The notes beneath the pieces are model-generated. The model ran no database searches. It was not told the DNA's origin and worked only from the letters and a program-made list of their open reading frames with translations. Both the position numbers and the translations under genes were made by a program. A DNA stretch of 35,149 nt, from the NCBI GenBank assembly GCA_903994455.1, contig CAJEXI010000033.1:1-35149 (forward strand). Reading direction: 5' to 3'. The DNA comes from an uncultured Chlorobiaceae bacterium (GTDB taxonomy: Bacteria > Bacteroidota > Chlorobiia > Chlorobiales > Chlorobiaceae). Shown here piece by piece: positions 25,901 to 34,900 of this stretch. Numbering within the stretch: the first letter of the stretch is position 1; every line of letters begins with the position of its first letter.

Positions 25901-28900
25901 GGCGCTGATCCGGATGGCAGTACACCAAACAAAACACTAGCGTATTCGTTGGTAACGGGTTCTGGTGCTACAAACAACAGTGCTTTTACCATTGATGGTT
26001 CTTCACTGCATGTGGCCAGTGGAGCTGCACTGAGCGCTGGTACGTACAACATTCGTCTCTGTGCTACCGATGGTGGCACAACTCCTCTTGCGTACGAGGA
26101 AGCATTTACCATCACCGTAACCGATGCAGTACCAACGCTTCAATCTTCCAGTCCAACAGACAGTGCTGCCAGTGTTGCCGTAACGAACAATATTGTCCTG
26201 ACGTTCAGTGAGAATATTACGTTAGGAACGGGCAACATTGTTTTATACGACATTACAGGTGCAGGTGCCAACTCTGTTTCTCTTGATGTAGCAAGCCATA
26301 ACAATCAATTGGAAGTTAACGGCGCTACGCTGATTATTAATCCAACGAATTCGTTACAAACGACCAACCAATATGCTGTTCAGATTGCAGCAACCGCAAT
26401 CAAGGATAGCAGTAATCAGAATTATGCAGGGCTTGCTGATACGACAACCCTGAATTTCACCACAGGCACTACCGATACCATTGCGCCCACAGCGACCATT
26501 GTTGACGTTACCGATCCTGTTCAGCCCAACGCGGGTACGGTGAACATCACCTTCAGCGAACAGGTGCTGAATGTTGATATCAGTGACTTGACGCTGACCG
26601 CTGATACCGGCTCCGGCCCTCAGTCAGTCAATTTGACAGGGCTGACCGTTGGCGGCACTGGAAGCAGCTACACGCTTGACCTCTCAACGGTGACGGCAAC
26701 GGAAGGCTCCTATGTGCTGACGCTGAGTCCGTCGAATATCACCGACACCACCGGCAATGCACTGGCGGCAGGCGCAAGTGATACCTTTGTAATTGATCGC
26801 ACAGCGCCAACTGGTGTGGTGTTTCTGCGTGCCAGCGCCAATCCCTCGACAGCCGACAGCGTTACCTTCACTGCGGCTTTCAGCGAAGCGGTCATCGGTG
26901 TGGATGCCGCTGACTTTGCGCTGACCGGCACCGCAGCATCCGGTGCCAGCATTGGCACGGTGACGAAGCTCTCCGACAGCGTCTATACCGTCGTGGTTAA
27001 TACCATCACTGGCGATGGCACATTGGGTCTCAATCTCAACAGCAGCAGCACCGGCATTACTGATGTTGCAGGCAATGCCATCAGTGGTGGATTGACTGGT
27101 CAACTCTATAGCATAGACAACACAGCACCGACGGTCACAGCGATCAACCGTAACGACGCTGCAATCATCAGCGGTGGCTCCGCATCATTCACCGTGAGCT
27201 TCAGCGAAGCGGTGACGGGCGTTGATGCCGGCGATTTTGTGCTCTCTGGTACTGCGACTTCCGGCGCTGGCATCGGCACGGTGACAAAGCTCTCCGACAC
27301 TGTTTATACCGTTGCGGTCACTTCCATAAGTGGTAACGGTACGCTTGCCCTTGATTTCAAGAGCAGCGGCACCGGTATAGCCGATCAAGCAGGCAATGCC
27401 ATTGTGGCCGGTTTCACCACTGGCGATGTGTATACCATTGATACCATCAATCCGTCGGTCACAGCCAGCCAGGCGTTCAACCTGCCTGAAAACATGGGCA
27501 GCGGCTTTGTGATTGGCCAGGTGAACGCATCGGATACGAATGGCGTGGCGCTGTACGTGATTGACAGCGGAGATGTCAGTGGATATTTTGCTATAGACAG
27601 TTATGGCGTTATTACGTTGACCTCGGCTGGTGCCGCATCAGGTGCCGCATCTGTGGATTACGAAACTTCGCCGAATACCTTCAGTCTGGGTATCAAGGCT
27701 GTCGATGCTGCGGGGAATATGTCGAGCAGTGAAACGGTGACGATTATGGTGCTGAATGAGGTGGAAAACAGCACGCCCAACCTTACCATCATCAGCAACG
27801 TCACTGGCGGTACTGAAGATACTCAGCAAGAGATCACCTTTGCTGCATTGACAGGTTTGGCTGACGAAGCAGACAGTGACGGCACGGTAGATGCTTTTGT
27901 GGTGAAGGTTGTTTCGACCGGTACTCTTAAAATCGGCACTGCTGCAGATACGGCGACGGCGTGGAATACCAGTACGAATGCCGTGGTTGACAGCACGCAT
28001 CATGCATATTGGACACCCGCTGGAAACGCTAATGGTAATTTGAACGCCTTTACCGTTGTTGCCAAAGATAATGGTGGCACTGAATCCACGACAGCAATAC
28101 AGGTGGTGGTGGCTACGGCGGCGGTGAACGACGCTCCGACCGATATTTCCTTGACCGTAACCACCATCAATGAGTCTGTTGCCATTGCCAGCGCAACGGT
28201 GGCGACGCTCTCCGGCACCGATCCTGAATCGGATACGCTGACCTTCACGCTGGTCAGTGGCACGGGCGATACAAACAACAGCTCCTTCACTATTGATGGA
28301 ACTGCGCTGAAGGTTGGCGGCTCGGCATTAGCGGCTGGAACCTACAATCTCCGCATCCAGGCAACCGATAACGGGACGGGCAATCTGACATACGACGAGG
28401 CTGTGACGATTACCGTTACCGACGATGTTGCGCCAGCGCTCACCAGTTCTACTCCAGCCGATGATGCCAGAGCAATTGCTCCAGGCGCGAACATTGCCCT
28501 GATGTTCAACGAGGCTATTGCGGCAGGAACGGGCAATATCACCCTGATCAATGTTACGACTGGTGCTACGGTTGAAACGTTCGCCATTGCCGACAACGAT
28601 GGCACCAATGGCGATCATGGTGGCAACGCTTCGATATCCGGTGCCACGTTGACCATCAATCCTGGTAGCGACCTTGCCGAGGCCACCCAATATGCGGTGC
28701 AGATCAGTGCTACTGCGGTTAAAGATAACGCAAATAATGCGTTCGCTGGCATCAGCACCACCACCACCCTCAATTTCACCACCGATGTGACCGACAGCGC
28801 CGCACCGGTGTTACTCGCTCTCCAGCGCACGGCAGCCGAAGCGACGAACGCCGCTACGCTTACCTATACTCTTCTCTTTAATGAGGCTGTCACCAACATT

Positions 28901-31900
28901 GATGCCAGCGACTTTGCCGTCAGTACAACCGGCACCGCAATGGGCAGCGTCACCAGCGTTACCGGCAGTGGTGCTACCCGCACAGTGACGGTTGGCAGCG
29001 TGACCGGCACCGGCAAACTTGGCTTGAGCCTGAACGGTGGTCATGGTATTACCGACATTGCGGGCAATGTGCTTCCCGACGGTAATCCTGCCGATAACGA
29101 GGCCTACACGGTTGACCGTACCTTGCCAACACTGGTCTCTCTCAATCGCCTCAATGCTGGCGACGGCAACACGAACGCTGATTCTGTGCAGTTTGTTGCG
29201 CTGTTCAGCGAGGCGGTGAGTGGCGTTGCTGCGGGTGATTTTGCCTTGACCGGTACAGCTACCACCGGTGCGAGTATCACCAGCATCAGCGGCAATGGGT
29301 CATCGGTGATCACCATCACAGTGGACAGCGTCAGTGGTAATGGCACGCTTGGCGTGGAACTTGCAGCATCGCCAACCATTACCGATGCCATTGGCAACAG
29401 CCTTACCAACATCACTCCAACCAGTTCGGTAGCCGAGAGCTACACGATTGATAACAACGCACCGACTGCCGTGTCGATTCTGCGCAATGCAGCGGAAATT
29501 ACCACTGATGGCAGCGTCACTTTTGACGTGGTTTTCAGCGAAAGTGTGCAGAATGTCTCTGTCGATGATTTTGTGGTGACTGGCGCTGCCACCGGCACTA
29601 TTGCTTCGGTCACCGGCTCGGGCAGCGCTTACATGGTCACCTTGAGCAGCGTGGCGGGCGATGGCGCTCTCGGGTTGAGCTATGCGGGTGCGCAGAATAT
29701 CAGCGATGCTGGCGGCAATGCGTTTGCCGGATCCCTGCCTGTGCGCAACGAGAGCTATGCGGTTGATAACAGTGCGCCATCTGTTACCGCCATCAGCCGT
29801 GCGGGCGTGAACCAGATTGCTGCTGGCACAGCCACAAATGCAGTGTTTACCGTGCTGTTCAGCGAAGCCGTTGCGGGTGTTGCTGCAGGAGACTTTACCG
29901 TTACCGGTGATGCCTCGCATGGAGCGGTGAGCGTCAGCAGCGCAGATGGCAAGGTGTTTCAGATTACCGTCGCAGATGTCAACGGTACGGTCGGTCAAAC
30001 ACTTGGCCTCAGCTTTACCGGCAATGTCAACGATGCAGTGAACCAGACGGGCAACGCTCCATTGACAACGGGTCAGAGCTACACCATCGGTGGCGTTCTG
30101 CTAAACGAAGGATCCATTGATCAGGCGGGGCTGGATGCTCTTGCGGGTGCGAACCACAGTGGCACCTTGCATTTAGTGGATGCAGTGGGCACGGCCAGCG
30201 AGGTGGTGATTCTCGACAGCCGTTTGCCGGGTCTGGCAAGCCTTATGGATAACGTGCAGAGCAGCACCGATGTATGGTTGCTCGACGCTGGCTCCAGTGC
30301 TCTCGGCCAGATCAGCTCGATTCTTGGCCAGTACCACAATTTGAATGCCGTACATCTCCTTTCCCACGGCTCAGCGGGCGAGCTTTATCTCGGAGCGGAG
30401 ACTATCTCTGCCAGTACACTTGCCAGTCAGTCGGCGACGCTCTCTGCATGGGGTCATGCTCTCTCCGACACGGGTGATGTCCTGCTGTATGGCTGTAACG
30501 TCGGCGCAGGTGAAACTGGCCAGCACTTTATTGAAGCATTGGCAACGGCCACCAGTGCTGATGTTGCCGCTTCGGATGACCTTACCGGATCGAGCTGGCT
30601 TGGCGGTGACTGGGCGCTGGAGGCGAATGCGGGAGTGGTTGATACCGACAGTGTTTTGAGTGTTGTTGACTATACAGGGATATTTATCCCGCCGGTATCC
30701 TCCGGTGTCGCGATAACCCTGACGGGAGGTGCAACAGCCGTTGTTGAAGGTGGTGCGACCGATACGTACACCGTTGTGCTTGCCAGTGCGCCGACGGCGG
30801 ATGTCGTCATCACGCTCGACGACACCAATGGCCAGGTCGGCTTCGACAAACCCACACTGACCTTCACCAGTGCAAACTGGAGTACAGCGCAGACAGTGAC
30901 GGCGACGGCGGTGAACGACACCGTGGGTGAAGGAGCCCATACCGGTGTGATTCACCATACGGCACTCAGCACGGATGCTAACTACAACAATATTTCTATC
31001 GAGAACCTGGTTGTTGCTGTCGGCGACAACGACTTGCCTGTTGGCGATCGCACCTTCCAGACAGCGCAAAGCAACCCGTTTAGCTTGAGCAATGTGGGTA
31101 ACTATGTCAGTCCAACGTTTGTTGATATTGATGGAGATGGTGATTTTGATGCCTTTATTGGCAATAAAGCTGGCGATACGCTGTTTTTCCTGAATACTGG
31201 AAGTGTAAGTGCCGCTGCATTTTTGTCAGCACAAAGCAATCCGTTTGGTTTGATTGATGTGGGTTCTAATGCCAGTCCGACGTTCGTTGATATTGACGGG
31301 GATGGCGATCTTGATGCCTTTGTTGGTGATGTGTCTGGAAATACGCTATTTTTGCAGAGTACTGGCAATGCAAGCAGCGCATCGTTTTCGGCGGTGCAAA
31401 GCAATCCATTTGGCTTGAGCAAAGTTAATTATTATGCCAGTCCGACGTTAGTTGATATTGACGGTGATGGTGATCTTGATGCCTTTGTTGGTGACGCTTC
31501 CGGCAATACGCAGTTTTTCCTGAATACTGGAAGTGCGAGTAGCGCTGCATTTTTATCAGCACAAAGCAATCCATTTGGCATGATCGATGTGGGTTATAAT
31601 GCCAATCCGATGTTAGTGGATATTGACGGAGATGGCGATCTTGATGCCTTTGTTGGCAACAGTGCTGGCGATATGCTGTTTTTCCGTAATACGGGTAGTG
31701 CGAGCAGCGTTGCATTTGTGTCTGCGGTAACTACTCCGTTTGGCTTGAGCAACGTGGGTTATTATGCTAATCCGATGTTAGTGGATATTGACGGCGATGG
31801 CGATCTTGATGCCTTTGTTGGCAATAAAGTTGGCGATACGCTGTTTTTCCTGAATGTACCAGCCAACGCCGCACCCGCCTTCACCGGCGACACCACTCCG

Positions 31901-34900
31901 GCTGATGGCACGCACGACACCGGCTTGACCGTCAACGAAAACGCCGTTGCGACCGATATTGCAACTCTGCTCGCTGTCACCGACACCGACAGTGGGCAAA
32001 CCTTGACCTGGTCGGTGGTATCCGGTCAAGGGCCAAGCCACGGCACCCTGGGCGGTTTCACCACCAATCCAATGGCAACCAGTGGCACAGGAGTTACCCC
32101 GTCCAGCGTCACCTATACGCCCACAAGCAACTACATCGGTAGCGACACCTTCCAGATTCAGGTATCAGACGGTACTGCTACGGATACCGTAACGGTTACG
32201 GTGACCGTTACCGACGTGAATCCCTCCATCTCGGCCGCCACCTTCGTGGTGGACGAAAACTCCAGCAATGCCACTGCCGTCGGCACCGTCACCGCGACCG
32301 GCGACACCAATGGCCTCACCTACACCATTACCGGCGGTAACACCGGCAACGTTTTTGCCATCAACAGCACTACCGGTGAAATCACGGTGGCAGGCGCACT
32401 AGATTACGAAACCACCGGCAGCTACAGCTTGACCGTGGCGGTGGATGATGAAGATGCCGACACGACAGCCGACAGTACCGCAACGATTACGGTGACTGTC
32501 AACAATCTTCCTGAAGGCCCTGTTTTGCTGTCAGCCAGTCCGCTGGATAATACCACAGGTGTTGCCGTGACCAGTAATGTTGTCCTGACCTTTGACCAGG
32601 ATGTTCAGCTTGGCAGCAGCGGCATCCTGACGCTCTACGATATCACCGGTGTAGGTGCCAACTCCATCGCCATTGATGTGGCCAACCACGCCAGTCAGCT
32701 TGCAACCAGTGGCAAAACGCTGACCATCAACCCGACTGGCAGCCTGATTACCACCAACCAGTATGCCGTGCAGTTCACCGCCGGAGCATTGAAAGGATCG
32801 ACCAATCTGGCGTATGCCGCAATCAGCGATACGACAACGTTCAACTTCACCACTGGCACTACCGATACCACAGCACCAACCGTCACTATCGCTGATGTTA
32901 CCGATCCGACCCAGCCCAATGCTGGCACGGTGAACATCACCTTCAGCGAGCAGGTGTTGAATGTTGATATCAGTGACTTGACTCTGACCAGCGATACAGG
33001 CTCCGGTGCTCAGTCAGTCAGCCTGACGGGACTGACCGTTGGCGGTTCCGGCAGCAGCTACACGCTTGACCTCTCGACGGTGACGGCAACGGGAGGCACC
33101 TATGTGCTCACGCTGAATCCGTCGGATATCACCGACACCACCGGCAATGCACTGGCGGCAGGCGCAAGCGATACCTTTGTGATTGATCGCACCGTGCCGA
33201 CTGGTGTGGCACTTCTGCGTGCCAGTGCCAATCCTTCGACAGCCAGCAGCGTTAATTTCACCGTAGCTTTCAGCGAAGCTGTCACGAACGTGGATGCCGC
33301 CGATTTTGCGTTGACCGGCACGGCAACATCCGGTGCCAGCATCGGCACGGTGACGAAGCTCTCCGACAGCGTTTATGCCGTCACGGTCAATTCAATTACG
33401 GGAGATGGCACACTGGGTCTTAATCTCAACAGCAGCACCACTGGTATTGCTGATGTTGCCGGTAATGCCATCAGTGGCGGCATTACCGGTCAGCTTTACA
33501 CCATCGACAACACAGCGCCGACGGTCACAGCGGTCAACCGTAACGATGCGGCAATCATCAGTGGTGGCTCCGCATCATTCACCGTCAGCTTCAGCGAAGC
33601 GGTGACGGGGGTTGATGCCAGCGACTTTGCGCTGACCGGCACCGCGACTTCCGGTGCCAGCATCGGAACGGTGACAAAGCTTTCCGATTCGGTTTATACG
33701 GTCACAGTTACTTCCATAAGTGGTAACGGCACGCTTGCCCTTGATATCAAGAGCAGCGGCACAGGCATTGCGGATGTGGTGGGCAACGCCATCGCAACCG
33801 GCTTCACTACTGGCGATGTGTATACTATCGATACCACCAATCCGTCGGCCACAACCAGCCAGGCGTTCAATCTGCCGGAAAACATGAGTGACGGCTTTGT
33901 GATTGGCCAGGTTCGGGCATCGGATACGAATGGGGTGGCGCTGTACACGATTGACAGCGGAGATACCAATGGTTATTTTGCCATAGACAGTTATGGCGTT
34001 ATTACGTTGACCTCGGCTGGTGCCGCATCAGGTGCCGCATCTGTGGATTACGAAACTTCGCCGAATACGTTCAATCTGGGTATCAAGGCTGTCGATGCGG
34101 CGGGGAATATGTCGAGCAGTGAGATGGTGACCATTACGGTGCTTGATGAGGTGGAAAACCGTGCTCCAGTCGCTGTGGCTGATACGGTAACTGCCGGAGA
34201 AGCGGGCGGCATAGCCAATGGAACTGCCGGTACTGACCCGACAGGCAATGTTTTGACCAACGATACTGATACGGATGCGGGAGATACTCGTATCGTCATT
34301 GATATTCTTGCTGGCACCACAGGCTCTGGCACTGCTGTGTCAGCCAGCAGTACCAGCACCAATAGTGGCACTACAGTAACTGGTATCTATGGCAGTCTGG
34401 TGATTGGTGCTGATGGCAGCTACGTTTATACAGTAGCTAACAGTAATAGTGCGGTACAGGCTTTGGCCAGCAATGCTCAAACTCTTACCGATACTTTTAC
34501 CTATATGGTGCAGGATGCCGGTGGATTGAGTGATACCACAACGCTGACGGTGACGATCACTGGCTCGAATGATACTCCTGTGGTGAGTGCCGGGACGGCA
34601 ACCGCAACACTGGCAGAGGCAGGCGGGGTGGCGAACGGCACGGCAGGCACCGCTTCGAGCAGTATTACGCTGACAAAAGGCGATGTAGACAGCACGGCGA
34701 GTTACGATACCGTCGCGATGGTTGCGGCAGGGTGGGCAACCAGTGACACCGGCCTCACCTACACGAAAACCGGGACGTACGGCACGGCAACGCTGACGCT
34801 CTCGACAGGCGTTGTGAGCTACGTGCTGAGTGACAGCGATACCGACACCCAGGCGCTCACCTCCGGCAGCAGCGTCACCGACAGCTTTACGGTTCAGGTC

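Larger units (their letters stand above)
21397..27780 (+). repeat. Tandem block A inside the giant gene
   Basis: This block begins at the codons for LTSISNVTGATEDTQQEI and ends just before the matching LTIISNVTGGTEDTQQEI of block B. It carries, in order, cadherin-like and Ig-like modules, an internal DUF4347 domain, five FG-GAP units, a cadherin module, further Ig-like modules and a last cadherin-like module ending VLNEVEN. For the first half block B follows at a constant offset of 6378 bp (2126 codons). Confidence 0.85.
27781..34160 (+). repeat. Tandem block B inside the giant gene
   Basis: This is the second copy of block A, in the same order and frame, ending with a cadherin-like module and VLDEVEN at about 34155. 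It differs by a Calx-beta-like module gained after its DUF4347 domain (about 30690-31050). It lacks the PSDISLS cadherin-like module present in block A at about 25815-26130. Two tracts identical to block A (27911-28394 and 30448-30643) are embedded in more diverged sequence. Confidence 0.85.
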
